From Dastarcus helophoroides (lineage: Eukaryota; Arthropoda; Insecta; Coleoptera; Bothrideridae): a stretch of 64,000 bases of DNA. Made by a program: the position numbers and the translations under genes. Shown one piece after another: positions 11,543 through 22,583 of the stretch. Within the stretch, counting starts at the first letter, position 1, and each line of letters starts with the position of its first letter. A model generated the notes under the pieces. It saw nothing but the letters and a program-made list of their open reading frames with translations. It searched no databases and had not been told where the DNA came from. The stretch is from assembly GCA_028583605.1 (NCBI GenBank), contig CM053333.1:31392476-31456475 (forward strand), written 5' to 3'.

Positions 11543-12400
11543 AAAAGAAAAATATGGTGTCCCATTTAAAAAATTACAACTCTTATGTGTAACTATTTCC
11601 TAGAACATCCTGTATATTTGAAAATATTTTTGACATGTAGATCCCAGCAACTCATATTTAAACATAATATTTATTTTTAAAAATATGTTATCTTATAGCT
11701 CCTAGAGGCCGTAGCCTAGAGGTTGGTTGGTCCACCCTGTATACATATATATATATATACTGCTGCAGCGGCTAACTCAGACTCCGGTCCATACACATTC
11801 CAACTGGGCGCAGGCCTATATACACGCGTTATACAGGCGTTACATTTCGTCAGTCATTGAGCCTCCACTGCCCAGCGGTTTACTCAGACTCCTAGTGTAT
11901 CTACAGTTACTGAGCCTCCATTTATTTTTATACGATCACATCCAGCCTCCGAACAGTGTTGCCGAAATGACTTTACTGCGATGATGTAAGCTTTTTAACA
12001 GCTTTGGTGTCGATAAAATGCTTAATGCGGGAGAGGAATCAATTAATAGCACAGATACACAGAAAACATGACCTTGCGTTAAATTAAATATCCGAGAAGC
12101 TGTTGTGGTTAGCTGGTAGCTTTCAAAAGTAAAACTGAATCTTTCTAAATGTGTATTTTTAATACTAAAATTTATTTTCAATTCTATTTCAACTTGTTAC
12201 AACTAGGATCTATTAAACATTTTGCTTAACCCTTGGAATATTGTTAAGTATTTAAATAATTCGATTTGTTGTGGTGACTTCGCTGTTTAATTATAAATTA
12301 TGTGCATAAATTATTACACAGAAGAAAATCGCCGAAAATCACGGTTAACAAATACATTAATAACATTTCGAAACTTTCTCGAAAAACTTCAAGAGCAAAA
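11543..12400. other. Mixed relics, no gene
   Basis: It holds GGTGTCCCATTT and CATCCTGTATA motifs (11560-11615), like ends of decayed Tc1/mariner-type elements, then a short TA run near 11742-11759. A less AT-rich stretch (about 11760-11970) contains two similar pieces built on ACTCAGACTCC and GAGCCTCCA. No protein similarity was recognised. Confidence 0.35.
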
Positions 12401-12419
12401 ATTAAGTATTGTGCGGCTG

Positions 12420-12730
12420 TGTTTAGAACCTGAACCAATTTAAACTGGTGAAAATATGTAAAGTATATGGGCATAACAACAATTATCCTAAAAGGATACC
12501 TTTAGTGCCTTCGACCTTCCATGTAAATCTAAAGACAAGAATACTGGAAAGTGTTTTCATATTTAAAACTTATTTTGGTTAAGTATACGTGTATTTATTA
12601 CTATAATTTAAGAATTTAATAAAACATGCATGACAGCTAATTTTGTTTTTTATTTTACTACACCTCATTTCACTCGATGCAGAATATGTACTTTTCAGGG
12701 AACTTTACATTGGACGAATAAAAATAATTA
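12420..12730 (+). repeat. Diverged copy of the 377-bp repeat
   Basis: The parts AAAACATGCATGACAGCTAA and CACTCGATGCAGAATATGTA align with the second half of each unit at 15270-16012. It is older or more diverged than those. Confidence 0.5.
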
Positions 12731-13630
12731 GAACGTTTTCATAAATGAAGTTGCTTGTGTTAATTTTTATTTTTTGATTTCTTGTTACAATTAAAAGATA
12801 GTTTTGTGTTAGTTATTACAAGTTTGATGTTTGTTTTTGCTACTAAAATTTGAAAAATGTTCCTACCTTTATTTATATATTTATATAAGATTTAGCAAAC
12901 ACTTCATTGCGATTTTATATCTTCAATTTAATCAATTAAACCGTTTTGGCTATTTGCACTTTATTTTCTGTATAATATAATTTTTGTTGATTGTTTTGAA
13001 ATTTGAAAATTAAATAGAAGTTTCTCTCAAGGATTATGTTTTTTCTCTTTTTTATTGCTGAGGACAATTTTGTTCATAAAATAGAGCTCGTTTTATTGGC
13101 GATAGAAATTATTAGAGGTTAGGAGTTTACAGCAGCAAAACTTGGGACAAAAACGTCAATTTTCAGATCGAAGTATTTAAAAGCAATGAAAATTTTCAAC
13201 CTAAACTTTAAATTCATGTACTTGTTACTTGAAAACCAAAACTTCAAACTCAAATTTTTGACTTTCACTTTAAATTTCGGAGATAGAGTTAAACGTTTAC
13301 TTCGGGTTTTAAAATGTAGAGAGGAACATCCAATTCAAAGTTCAAATGTGCAGTTTTGAAAAGAAATGCATCATTCAGAGAAAAAACTCTTGATTTATAC
13401 AATAAAACTTTAAAAACTCGAAGTTATTACCAAATTTTCAATTTTCGTCACGGAGTTTCAACTTTTAAAATTCGCAAGCAACGTTTCTTATGACGTTTTT
13501 GTGTGTACATTACGTAATGAATAGTTCTTATTCTGTAAAGGAAAACTACAAAAGACAAAAAGGGTTTTTAAAATTCTAAATAAGTTATTATAAATAGTAT
13601 TCCGGTCTTTAGATTATTATTTCGAGTGGT
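12731..13630. other. AT-rich, nothing recognised
   Basis: No reading frame or boundary can be supported. The stretch 13140-13460 is simple A/T-rich sequence like that in the R copies. Confidence 0.45.
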
Positions 13631-13639
13631 ATCTTGGAG

Positions 13640-13705
13640 TAGGTGATGAAGAGATTGGTTTTGGCGCTGAAAGTCATACGTTCAAGTCCGACGAGTTCCA
13701 CTTTT
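13640..13705 (+). repeat. tRNA-like (Pol III promoter) piece
   Basis: The sequence ends in CATACGTTCAAGTCCGACGAG, close to a B box, followed by a T run. An A-box-like GTATCTTGGAGTAGG lies about 45 bp upstream. It aligns with the better example at 14275-14355 on the other strand. Stems do not fold properly, so it is a tRNA-derived repeat or pseudogene, not a functional tRNA. Confidence 0.4.
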
Positions 13706-13710
13706 TTTTT

Positions 13711-14270
13711 TTGTTTTTTTATCGATTTTTTTTAAATTTTTATGTTTTTGAATGCTTACCTTTTAATTAATGAATATATAATAAATCCAAATAACAGTCT
13801 GCTCACAAAAAAATGTCACAATGACTGCATTGTATGAAATAATTAATACTTTTAACTCTTTAGTTCAAACTGTCATCTAAAACTTGATGTGATTAATAAG
13901 TCTAGCTGCTCATTTATTTGTGCAAGTGTAAATATATGTGAGGTTTTATTGCTTGCAAAAAAGATTAAGCTCTTGGTGTGAAACTTAAATGTTGATCACT
14001 TTTCTAGAAGTTCATGGATATTACGTTAGCAACAAGTTACACTTATTAATAAACAGCTAGACCTTTATAAACACCTCTTTAATACTTTAAGAGAAACTTT
14101 ACATGGGAGTTCAAATTAAACGAAATCCTGAAATGTTCGGATAATACTGAGTGATTCATGGAGTAGTTAGCACGATTATACCAACGCATACTGCTGTTTA
14201 GATTCATTACATTATTATTAATTTTTAGGTACGCATAAAAAACATCAAAAGTTAATAAATCCGTAAAAAA
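13711..14270. other. AT-rich spacer between tRNA-like pieces
   Basis: Nothing recognisable. The flanking inverted tRNA-like pieces could be the two ends of one element, but this is not shown. Confidence 0.3.
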
Positions 14271-14274
14271 TCAA

Positions 14275-14355
14275 AAAAGAAGGAAGCGACACACGTCGGA
14301 TTCGAACGTATAACCTTTGGCGTTTTAATCGATCCTTTACCAACTAAGCTAGCGT
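14275..14355 (-). repeat. tRNA-derived element with A and B boxes
   Basis: On the minus strand TAGCTTAGTTGG matches the Pol III A-box consensus exactly. ACGTTCGAATCC, about 35 bp downstream, matches the B box. The acceptor and T stems do not pair well, so it is probably the head of a tRNA-derived SINE or a tRNA pseudogene. Together with 13640-13705 it forms an inverted pair about 570 bp apart. Confidence 0.45.
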
Positions 14356-14360
14356 TTTAT

Positions 14361-15269
14361 AAGTTGCAAAATTTTATGAAAGACTAAAACTGTAAAGTGT
14401 AAAAAATTATAGATATCTGGTATAATTTATGACAACAACAGCGATTTCCAATTTTCATTCAAAAAGTACTTTTTCTAGAAATTCTTAAGTTGCCATCAAA
14501 TTTTTCAGTGTGAAAATTTAAAATTGGAATGTTATTTATAAACGAAACTGTGATCAAAATAATTAAACATTTTAGTTCTAAAGAAAAGTGTTTATTAAAC
14601 TTGGAAAAAACAATTCAAAATTCTAAATGTCGACGTTATAACTATAAATTTTATTTATTTGGGCTTCAACAGTTTAAAGTAGATAATGGAAAAAAATCAA
14701 TATTTAACTTTAACATCAAAATTTGGGATTTAAATCTGAAATTTCAGCTCTTTTATTTACGTTTCAACTGTATCTCTAAATGTCCAGAAAAAAAATCAAA
14801 ATTTTAAATACAGAATTACAATTTCTAGTTGACATGAGAAATCAACAATAAGCAGCAAATAACTCGAAAACCTAGTGTTTCAAATTGCGCGCGGTGTTCT
14901 TTGCTTACGCGCTCTGTGCTCTGTCATTCAACATTAATGTTAACCACGGCAAAATGGGGGCATTTGTTTAATCAACAAGTCGACGATGCTGAAAAGGGGA
15001 AACCTGGCTGGTCATATCAATATTATCCAAACATGGTAGAAATATTGTACATAGTTATTGTTAATACAGTTTATCGATTGAAAGGTATATCAATAACAGT
15101 GATGTCAATAACGTGAAAGTGAGCCGTGACCGATATTGACCAATACAAGATCGAAGGAGTACATAATATTTACTAGGCCCCATTTAATATTACCCTACAA
15201 GGTTGATAGGATTTTGTGTAAAGTCACGTACATATTTGTCAGTTAACAATTACGTCAAATGTACCCTCA
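14361..15269. other. AT-rich, no gene
   Basis: Two short frames (14529-14807 and 14901-15116, plus strand) have no recognised motif and the composition of the surrounding noncoding DNA. Confidence 0.4.
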
Positions 15270-16012
15270 TCTTTTTTTAGTTTTAATTCTTTTAATGTGG
15301 AACAAGGACAACCAAACTCGACAAGCAAGAATGACAAAAGGGATAATTAGACACAGATCTTCTTCAAGGAATTGAAAGTGGCAAAAATTGAGTGCTGTGT
15401 TTAAATCAGATGCAATTTCATGTGCAAATTCAAGTGATGTTAAACTTTATCTCGAGCTGCTCTTTTAATGATTCATGTTTAAAAACTTAGGGTATGAAGT
15501 GTATTTGTAACTCTAACTTTAGGAATTTAGCAAAACATGCATTGCAGCCGATTTTATTTTCCATGTTATTGAACTTAATTTCGCTCGATGCATGTTATCT
15601 GCATTTTTGGGGGAATTTTACATGTTGCTCGAAAACAAATAACCATCTTTTTTTTAGTTTGAATTAGTTTAATGTGGAACAAGGAAAACCTAACTCAACA
15701 AGTAAGAATGACTAAAAGAATATTTAAATACAAATCTTCTTCAAAGAACTGGAAGTGGCAAAAATTTAGTGCTGTGTTTAAATCCGAAGCAATTTCATAT
15801 GCAAACCCAAGTGTTGCTAAACTGTATCTCAAGCTGATCGTTTAATGATTTCGGGCTTAAACTAAGTGTATGAAGTGTATTTGTAATTCTAACCCTAAGA
15901 ATTCGGGAAAGATGCATTGCAGCTAATTTTAGTATCCGTTATTAAACTTATTTTCACTTTGTGTATATTATATGCATTTTTAAGGAAATTTTACATATCA
16001 TGCTCAAAAACA
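15270..16012 (+). repeat. Tandem pair of a 377-bp repeat
   Basis: The words AATGTGGAACAAGG (15294 and 15671), CAAATCTTCTTCAA and AAAACATGCATTGCAG or its variant recur with a spacing of about 377 bp. A third, diverged part is at 12420-12730. Each unit includes a GCTCGATGCATGTTAT-like segment. No coding potential was seen. It may be a local satellite or two adjacent non-autonomous elements. Confidence 0.65.
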
Positions 16013-16015
16013 AGT

Positions 16016-16660
16016 ATAAATCTGTGAAATAGATGTTCTATAAATAGTTCTTTGCTAGGTGTAAGTGTACCTAGGTGTATACCTTGATAGACTGACTTAA
16101 TTTTGTTTTGAAGAAATGATCCAGTATTTTACAAGTGTTACATTTAGCATGTAATTGCGATTTGCATTATTAATTAGATATAAGATTATTATTTGTTGTT
16201 AATTTTATTTTAAAATTGGACAGATAAATAAAAATTTATTTTAATTATTGCATTTTATTTTTCTTTTGTAGATTATAAATTATAACTAAAGCTATGAGCT
16301 TCATAGATAGCTTTTTATATGTAGTGTTTATTCTAATTTTTTTTTTCGAATTTGGTATTTACATAACTGGTAACATCCTCATTCTATTTTCCTCATATGA
16401 CAAGATTAACATATCATTAAAAAATAATTAGGTAAAGTTGATCGTTGCAATGTTGTTGAATCAGTGATATTTTTAATACTCGTGTAATGAAACATTGAAA
16501 TTCAAATAAAAAGAATATACTTTTCTGGCTCCTGATAACACTTTCTTAAATAACAACAAAAACAAAAAACATTTTATAACCCCTTCCTCCTCACAAATAT
16601 TAATATGGATAACAAACTTGATTCAATTTTCATTATTGGCTTAACAGCTATTTAAAAATT
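16016..16660. other. AT-rich, nothing recognised
   Basis: No supported feature. Confidence 0.4.
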
Positions 16661-16663
16661 GAA

Positions 16664-16905
16664 AAACAAATCTTGTCCCCTGAAACCAAGAAAGGTTTAA
16701 AAACAAAACAAAGGTTGCTCTAACGCGCTTCGTCAGCCAAGCTATCATCTTCAGAGAAATACTTACTGATAGCTCGGCTGCCGAAAAGCGTTAGAGCAGC
16801 CTTTTTTGTGTTTTTTAATCTTTCTTAATTTCAGGAGACAAGTTTTGCATTTCAATTTTTGAGGATAGCCAAGGACCAGTCCGTTGCACCAAAATTAACA
16901 GCTAA
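16664..16905. mobile_element. Foldback repeat family B, copy 1
   Basis: Two inverted arms (about 16664-16753 and 16764-16905) each contain the ~140-nt B unit: TTGTCCCCTGAAACCAAG, a TTGCTCTAACGCG block and TCAGCCAAGCTATCATCTTC in the left arm, and the reverse in the right. The right arm continues to GGACCAGTCCGTTGCACC, the usual outer end. The unit resembles a short hammerhead region (see 21574-21616), but core bases are altered in both arms. Confidence 0.65.
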
Positions 16906-18480
16906 CATAATCAAATTTTTGGGAAAGGGGGGGGGGACTTTTTTATTCTATAAAGTACAGCGTATTTTTGTCGATAGAAATTAGGGCTAACGATGTCGCG
17001 GATGTCAGTTTTCCCGCAGCAAAATGCGAAACAAAGCGATCAAATTAAAAATAAAATTTATTAACAAGTTCCAAAAATTTCCATGCTGAACTTTAAATTA
17101 AAAATTTTTGCTTGAAAATCAAACTCTAATATCTAAAATTTCGAATTTTATTTCAACATTTCAGAAAAACAGTTTAATGTTTGTTTCCAAATTTAAAATT
17201 TTTACATCTACATGTTAAGATTTCGAGTTTTCGCTCAAAATTTCAAATTCAGTCCAAAAATCTCCGGAAAGCTCAACTTTAAAATTTAAATTTCAACTGA
17301 AGTTCCAAATCCCAATTTTAAGTTCGTGTAAAATAAAGTTGAACTCTAAACTTAAAAGCTGCACTTTTTCTCGAATTTTGAATGTATACCTATTCTGGAA
17401 ACTGCTATTTTAATTACGACCTTTACTTCAAAATGTCGACTTTACAACAAAATTTTTACTTTCTCTGAAAATTTTGAAGTTTTCTACAATTTTTTTAGTT
17501 TGGAGGTGCAAATGTTCAAAACTGGAGAAATATTTTAATTTAATTATTTTATAAACGCAACTTTGATCAAAATATTCAAAAATTTGAGTTATAATTAACC
17601 ATAAGTTTGAAAAAAGTGTGAAATGTAAATTAGGCAAAAAATATCTAAATTGTCAATTGATAATGTTAAAATTTCAAGATTAGTGCGGCTTTTTTCAGTA
17701 AAGTGTTAAGATTTTGACTTTAAATGTATTGTAGATATTGAGGGAATATCAAAATTTTGAATTTTATTCCAAAACCTTAGCTTTTTTTTTAAATTTTAAG
17801 TATAACTTAAAATATTTAGAGGAAAATCAAAGTTTCAAATATAAAATTAAAATTTCTAGTTTATAAAAGAAATATTTAAAAAAATAAGTCATGTTACATG
17901 AATTAAATATTCAGTAATAAAACAACAGGACGAATATCACATTTACCGTTTAGGTCATTATGAGAGTTTATTAGTTAGGTTTAAAGGTGCAGATTGGAAT
18001 ATATATTCATGAAATTACATTATTAATAAGTAAATAAATATGTAAGATAACATTTCTATCGACACTTGTCAAAATCCAGAAAAGACCAACTGGATAATTT
18101 TAGTGGTAAAAAATAGAGGTAGTCACAATTAATAAAATTATCTTACTCTTTTCAATTTTCTTTTTATATGAATAAATAGCAAAAAAACTAAATACCTTTA
18201 GATTTATTATATGACACTAAAAATTTAGAAACGTATGTTTGCCAGCTAATTTTCTTCTGTTCGTGTACTTTAATTTATTTCGTGACCATTTCAAGACCTT
18301 GATATTTCTGAATTAAAGCTCACTTTTTTTCGCGAATTAAACTAAAGTTAAAAATAATCAATAAAATGAAAATGCGTTAATTTCTAAATGTCTAAATTTA
18401 TAGTATGAACAGCTATTTTGTATGATATTCTACTAATTAACAAAAGTTATTTGCACGTTTTTCACTTTGTGTAGAGCCCA
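16906..18480. other. AT-rich simple sequence
   Basis: It contains a run of eleven G near 16927-16937 and then about 1 kb of degenerate AAATTTT-type sequence similar to the blocks in R and in the hAT-like element. No gene was seen. Confidence 0.5.
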
Positions 18481-18950
18481 AACTTATGTCTCATTGTAAA
18501 TTTGAATTAATTTTACACCGCGCCGATTCGATTTACGCGGGCATTTGCAGGAATGAAACAGCGCGGAGGGGTAAACTTAGAGCTAAGTGTACTGAAGTTC
18601 TCATTGGTTTGTTCAAGAGAAATGCATTTATTAGAAGCATACGACGTTGCCGATGTTTTGGAGGCTGGGTGAACCGCTGGTTTGAAATTTAGATACGCCT
18701 TGGCGATATACGAATCGATCGAAGCGACTCGTAGCGGCAAACGAGTAAACTTGATTTTATACGGCTATCCAAAAACCGGCAAGTTAAGCTCCACCGTTTT
18801 TTTATTGCAAACGCATCTAGGACCCATGTAGACCCCTCTGAGCTTGTTAAATGGGCTGGTCACTCAGCGTCCGTATATCGGACGCCGAGTTTCGCCGGAC
18901 GCTGACTGACATTCAATTTTTACATTGCGGAGGCTGACTTATACCCTATA
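18481..18950. other. Less AT-rich segment with an unassigned frame
   Basis: A 75-codon minus-strand frame (18740-18513) and an overlapping plus-strand frame are open here, where base composition shifts toward GC. Neither shows a motif I recognise. It could be a fragment of a retroelement gag or unrelated. The short palindromic ACGCTGACTGAC / GTCCGGCG area at 18860-18915 is unexplained. Confidence 0.2.
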
Positions 18951-18952
18951 TA

Positions 18953-18953
18953 A

Positions 18954-19009
<56 letters not shown>
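18953..19009. repeat. (TA)n microsatellite
   Basis: An almost uninterrupted TA dinucleotide run of about 50 bp. Confidence 0.95.
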
Positions 19010-19011
<2 letters not shown>

Positions 19012-19204
19012 AATAACTATAATGATATATTTATAAAATAAAACAATAAAATGAAAATTTAATCCATCATATTAACAAGAAGAAGGTTCAAGTGTACATT
19101 TCCAACAAATGAAATTTAATAACAATTAGTCGGATGATCCACCCAGCCCCTTTGAATTTTTACCTGTTATTGTGGCGCAGGACAATTGAACTATACGTTG
19201 TTTC

Positions 19205-19595
19205 TATAATACACAGATCAATAGGTTTAGACATTTATTAGATTCGAAGTTTGGAAACCAAATGCCGGTTTCGATCTTGTTAGATCTCGTCAGTTTGGTA
19301 TATCCAATTCGAATGGTAATAAATGTTCCGACAAGTAAGTACTAAAACATTCACAGGCGTCAAGCGAGTGACTCTTAGTACTACCACCTATTGGTCCATA
19401 GAGAAACTATGGCCATCGCCAACAATGTCGTATGCAAGAAGAATGCAACCTAGACTACAAATTCATGCAGCCCTCCAGGCGTGTATAGTGAATCATAGGT
19501 AGCTGAACTACCAACAGTTGAAACACTGCCACCTAGCGAAGCGATTGCTCTATAGGAGAGTTCCCAGAAGACAAGGATTTTATAATGCACAGACC
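19205..19595 (-). mobile_element. Hammerhead repeat family C, copy 2 (full unit)
   Basis: The unit begins TATAATACACAGATC at 19205, and the next unit begins TATAATGCACAGACC at 19581, giving a 376-bp period and showing a head-to-tail join. After 15 bp of the second unit, repeat R resumes at AATTGTT. The body (19317-19580) matches 38936-39170 of copy 3 almost base for base. There is no open reading frame of note. A short non-coding repeat carrying a hammerhead and joined head-to-tail matches the architecture of retrozymes. Confidence 0.75.
19241..19316 (-). ncRNA. Hammerhead ribozyme, family C copy 2
   Basis: The core and stem II are identical to copy 1 (CTGACGA, GATCT-AACA-AGATC, GAAA). Stem III is ACC...GGT with one loop change. 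Stem I here is ATTCGAA paired with TTCGAAT plus TTGG/CCAA. Relative to copy 1 both partners of one pair changed, which keeps the helix. Confidence 0.85.
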
Positions 19596-20824
19596 AATTG
19601 TTGGTAAAACCAAAATTGCCTACCCCGTTAGTTACATTTAAGGCTAACACTTAATTTTCTGATTTATTGGACATTTTCTCTATTAAACTAGTAAAATTTA
19701 TTTGCTAGTAAATGACCAAAAGCTCGATATCAAACTCGACACATTTATCTTTCTCTTTGTGTTTCAAGAATTTATTTTTTTTTGTCTTATTCTTGCTGCA
19801 AAAACAAGGTGAAAAATTTGTAAGTAAGAACAAAACAAGACCAGAAGTTCTTTTAGCCAGAGTAAGGTTTGTTGTCAAAAAATTAGGAAGATGCAACATT
19901 TCTTGTTTTTTTTCATTTTTGCTCTTTTTTTTGATAAAACTATCAAAGTGTTCTTAAAACTTTTTAAATACACAATTCTTTAACAACTAATAAATTCTAG
20001 CGCTTTCAAAAAAATTTTAAGTTCTAGAAAATAAAAAAAAAATAATGTTAATATGTTTTTAATGTGTTTTTCAAAATGGCACTGTTTAGATATCCAAAAT
20101 TTAGGCAGAAATTTAATTTTCCCCTAAATTTTGAAGTTTATTCAACTTTTTACTTTTATTTTCTAATTTTCAATTTTTATTTCAATTTTGTACTCGAAAT
20201 TAGAATTTTAGCAACAATACTGTGACTTTGTTACGATTTCTTATAAACATTTTAACTTAAATCGCAAGATATTTCTCTACTAAACCAATTTTGATTCATT
20301 GTTAAAGCTTGGAATTTTAATCTCAAGAGTTCAAATTTAAAAGTACATTCTGAAGAGGAAAATTGAATAAAACATTACACTAATTTATAATCAAAAATTG
20401 AGAACTTGCTAAAAAAATTAAACATTTTTGAAAAAACTCGAACTTTTTTCCAAGTATTAAAATTTCTAGTTTGAATGTTGTATCTCTGATATTTTTAATT
20501 TTCTTAAATTATTTCGAATATTCCGCAAATTTTAATTTTTTCCAAAAATCTTAAGTTTTTCATTATTTTCGAAATCTCGGAATTAACATTTTTACTGCAA
20601 AGAAATTCATAATTAATCATCAATATTCCGATAATTAGAAATTTCAAAATGTCCAAATAAAATTTTCAAACGTTGAGTGTTCTCTCGCAATTCGTGAAAA
20701 ATTTTGCTTGTAAAATTAAAATTTCAAAAATAATCTAAAATTTTTAAATTTGAAATTCGGATTTCGCCAAAAAGATAGATATACCAGGAAAATAACACGA
20801 AATTATTACTATAACAATAAGTTT

Positions 20825-20934
20825 ATTCTTCACGTAGTCGCATTTCAAAAACTGTTTAAAAAATTGTCAACAAACCATTAAAATTTAAATATTTCCAAAC
20901 TGGGCCGAAGAAATGTTAAATAAATTGAAAAGAA
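20825..20934 (-). mobile_element. Very short LINE 3'-end insertion
   Basis: The segment from CACGTAGTCGCATTTCAAAA to TTAAATAAATTGAAAAGAA is nearly identical to 37290-37385, the region spanning the C-terminal codons and 3' UTR of the I-group LINE at 37-39 kb. It is flanked by ACAATAAGTTT on both sides (20814-20824 and 20935-20945). So it is a severely 5'-truncated copy. It also shows the 3' UTR without the hammerhead element that interrupts it at 36867-37289. Confidence 0.7.
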
Positions 20935-21035
20935 ACAATAAGTTTGACGGAACGGACTGGTCCTTGGTTATCTTCAAAAATTGAAATACAGAACTTGTCC
21001 CCTGAAACCAAGAAAGATCAAAAAACACAACAAAG

Positions 21036-21080
21036 GTTGCTCTAACGCGTTTCAACAGCCAAGCTGTCATCTTCAGAATG
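21036..21080 (-). ncRNA. Hammerhead-like motif, family B
   Basis: Minus strand: CTGAAGA, one extra T, helix ACAGC-TTG-GCTGT, then TGAAAC, GCGTT, AGAGC. It is like the copy at 21574 but with a C to T change beside the GAAA. The extra nucleotide before stem II departs from the strict hammerhead core. Confidence 0.4.
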
Positions 21081-21265
21081 AAACAGTCAGTTTGTATTTC
21101 AACTATAACAATGTTTTTAATTTGGAGTGTTTTCTTAAAATATAAAATTTTTTCTCGAAATTTCCAATCTATATTTAAACTTAAAATGAAAAATTTTGAT
21201 TTTTATTAAAAGTTTCAATTTTTTATATAAATTTTCAGTGGGTGGGATTTCGTTTTGAAAGATTT

Positions 21266-21467
21266 TTCTTTTCGTTATTGGGTAGGTTTTTTGAGAAATG
21301 CTACGACACATTATCAGATCCAGCTGAAGATTTCTTACATATACCTCAAGCTTGGGTCAGATATTGAATTGAAAAAGTGTGATTATATTCCGATGGACTT
21401 GATCCTGGGTTGGGATATTGCAAAAGCGAGTGCTTAGTTGCTTTCTTTATCTTTATAAAATCCAGTG
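21266..21467. other. Short unassigned stretch
   Basis: After repeat R loses similarity to copy 2 there is a 60-codon plus-strand frame (21255-21437) of somewhat higher GC content, with no recognised motif. Confidence 0.2.
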
Positions 21468-21478
21468 AATAGTTTTCT

Positions 21479-21661
21479 TTTGATGGAACGGACTGGTCCT
21501 TGGTTATCTTCAAAAATTGAAACACAGAACTTGTCCCCTGAAACCAAGAAAAATTAAAAAACACAACAAAAGTTGCTCTAACGCGTTTCGACAGCCAAGC
21601 TGTCATCTTCAGAGAGAAACAAATAATTTTTCTTGGTTTCAGGGGACAAGTTCTGTGTTTC
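21479..21661 (-). mobile_element. Foldback repeat family B, copy 3
   Basis: The 183-bp insertion is flanked by AATAGTTTTCT (21468-21478 and 21662-21672). It consists of the B unit from GATGGAACGGACTGGTCC through the hammerhead-like segment, followed by an inverted copy of its own GAACTTGTCCCCTGAAACCA part. So the ends fold into a hairpin with arms of about 35 bp. No coding capacity. Clear target duplications show a genuine insertion. Confidence 0.8.
21574..21616 (-). ncRNA. Hammerhead-like motif, family B (best copy)
   Basis: Minus strand: CTCT, CTGAAGA, T, perfect 6-bp helix GACAGC-TTG-GCTGTC, GAAAC, GC, GTT, AGAG. CTCT and AGAG can form stem I. A-U and C-G pairs around the GC loop would make a two-pair stem III, with GTT as cleavage triplet. 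The single extra T between the CTGAAGA core and stem II is non-canonical, so a self-cleaving role is a hypothesis. Hammerheads with very short stem III are known from Penelope-like elements. Confidence 0.5.
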
Positions 21662-21679
21662 AATAGTTTTCTGTTTGAC

Positions 21680-22190
21680 TTGCTTGATAGAATTCTTCTG
21701 CAAAAGCATTTGAGGCATCTCGTTTATTAGTTATTGTATGTCTGTTTATTCGAAGGACTGCTGATGCTCGATTAAAATTTTTCTCACTATGCATCTTATT
21801 TTATTTCATACCACGGCAATAGGCGTGTCTATTTTTAATTTATTTGTATAATTTTTCCAGGATAGTTTTCTATTTTTTCAAATAATTCTTCGTGCATAAG
21901 CTCTTTGTCTTTTAAATTTTATCATATTTTGCATTGTTGAGTGTTTTTTAAAATAGTTAGGTTCTTTCTTTTTAAGATCAACTGCCTAAGTGACATCTTT
22001 ATTCCACCATAGAAGTCTTATTTTTGAGGGTGCAGAAGTAGATATTGAAATACTAGCTGATGCTGCTTCTAGAATTGCGGTTGTCACTTTATATGCGTAT
22101 AATTCTACGTCTTCTGAGTATTCGGGTAACTTAACCATTTCTTGGTACAGTAACCAGTTTGCTTTATCCAATTTTCATCTTCTTGTTCTA
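21680..22190 (-). pseudogene. I-group LINE fragment, endonuclease-to-RT linker
   Basis: From 22171 leftward a frame reads LDKANWLLYQEMVKLPEYSE and, after about 60 residues, RLLWWNKDVT and a stop. In frame beyond that come AVDLKKK, IKFKRQRAYARRIIKK, KLSWKNYTNKLK, VWNKMHSEKNF and NKRDASNAFAEEFYQ. This WW(N)...K..KR.RA..R..... SW..Y pattern is the linker between endonuclease and reverse transcriptase in I/Nimb/Jockey-type LINEs. The RT core is absent because the piece stops near 21680. Stops make it non-functional. Confidence 0.65.
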
Positions 22191-22550
22191 GCAGGGTTTT
22201 GCTCCTGTACAGTATGCTCCTACATCTATTACTGATCTCTAGAAGAGCCTCGATCACTGGTCGAGTTACCCTCATTCGTTGAGATTCAGTATTTCCGATC
22301 GCCGTTGTTCCAGCCATTCTTACGGTGCTAGGCCCTGAAGGTATGCTGCTTGCCCTATCTTTCCTTTGGTCAGACTAAACCTCCAGGCGGTTCTGAGCAG
22401 AACCAGTCTGTAGCTGTGCACCGTCCGAGTATCTATTCCACCGTGTGCGTACCATTTCTTCTTTCGAGTAATTGAAGTTCATAGCTCTGCCAGCTAGTCC
22501 CCAATAACTCATACACCGCTCCTAAATTGGGGATCAGACGTATTCTAGGC
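22191..22550 (-). other. LINE-like remnant of uncertain family
   Basis: A minus-strand frame (22317-22105) with RVTRPVIEALLEISNRCRSI and an upstream block including NYSKEEMVRTRWNRYSDGAQ look like protein-derived sequence. I suspect an N-terminal piece of an RLE-type LINE, but cannot show it. It is bounded on the right by the TAA tail of the element at 22551-25131. Confidence 0.3.
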
Positions 22551-22581
<31 letters not shown>

Positions 22582-22583
22582 TA
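22551..22583. repeat. (TTA)n run, probable LINE tail
   Basis: About eleven TTA/ATT units lie exactly at the 3' end (minus strand, TAA repeats) of the RLE LINE to the right, as expected for a LINE tail. Confidence 0.8.

Larger units (their letters stand above)
20819..21101 (-). mobile_element. Foldback/hammerhead family B, copy 2, with a nested LINE tail
   Basis: It is flanked by ACTATAACAAT (20808-20818 and 21102-21112), and R copy 2 near 46100 has the uninterrupted site. The B sequence runs from GACGGAACGGACTGGTCC (20946) through TTGTCCCCTGAAACCAAG to TCATCTTCAGAATG. Its left end is interrupted by a 110-bp LINE 3' piece (20825-20934). Confidence 0.75.
5935..21265 (+). repeat. Unknown repeat R, copy 1, heavily interrupted
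   Basis: The segments 5935-6061, 10922-11428, 19596-20818 and 21102-21265, taken in order, match the reverse complement of 50917-45960 (copy 2). Interruptions are: the split solo LTR (6062-10921), a hammerhead-repeat-bounded block flanked by AATTGTT (11429-19595), and a short foldback insertion flanked by ACTATAACAAT (20819-21101). Copy 2 lacks all three, so its sequence serves as the empty site. R has no recognisable protein. Parts are very AT-rich, and a segment near 19780-19860 contains repeated CTTG/CAAG words. That 5935-21265 is one original copy, rather than two copies separated by chance, is inferred from colinearity and the matching AATTGTT ends. Confidence 0.65.

Noticed and set aside
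11164..11592. 142-codon plus-strand open frame
   Set aside because: It runs across repeat R into the family C hammerhead repeat, has low-complexity leucine/phenylalanine-rich sequence and no motif; the R copy at 47.7 kb does not preserve it.
13640..14355. Functional tRNA genes
   Set aside because: A and B boxes are present but the acceptor, anticodon and T stems do not pair.
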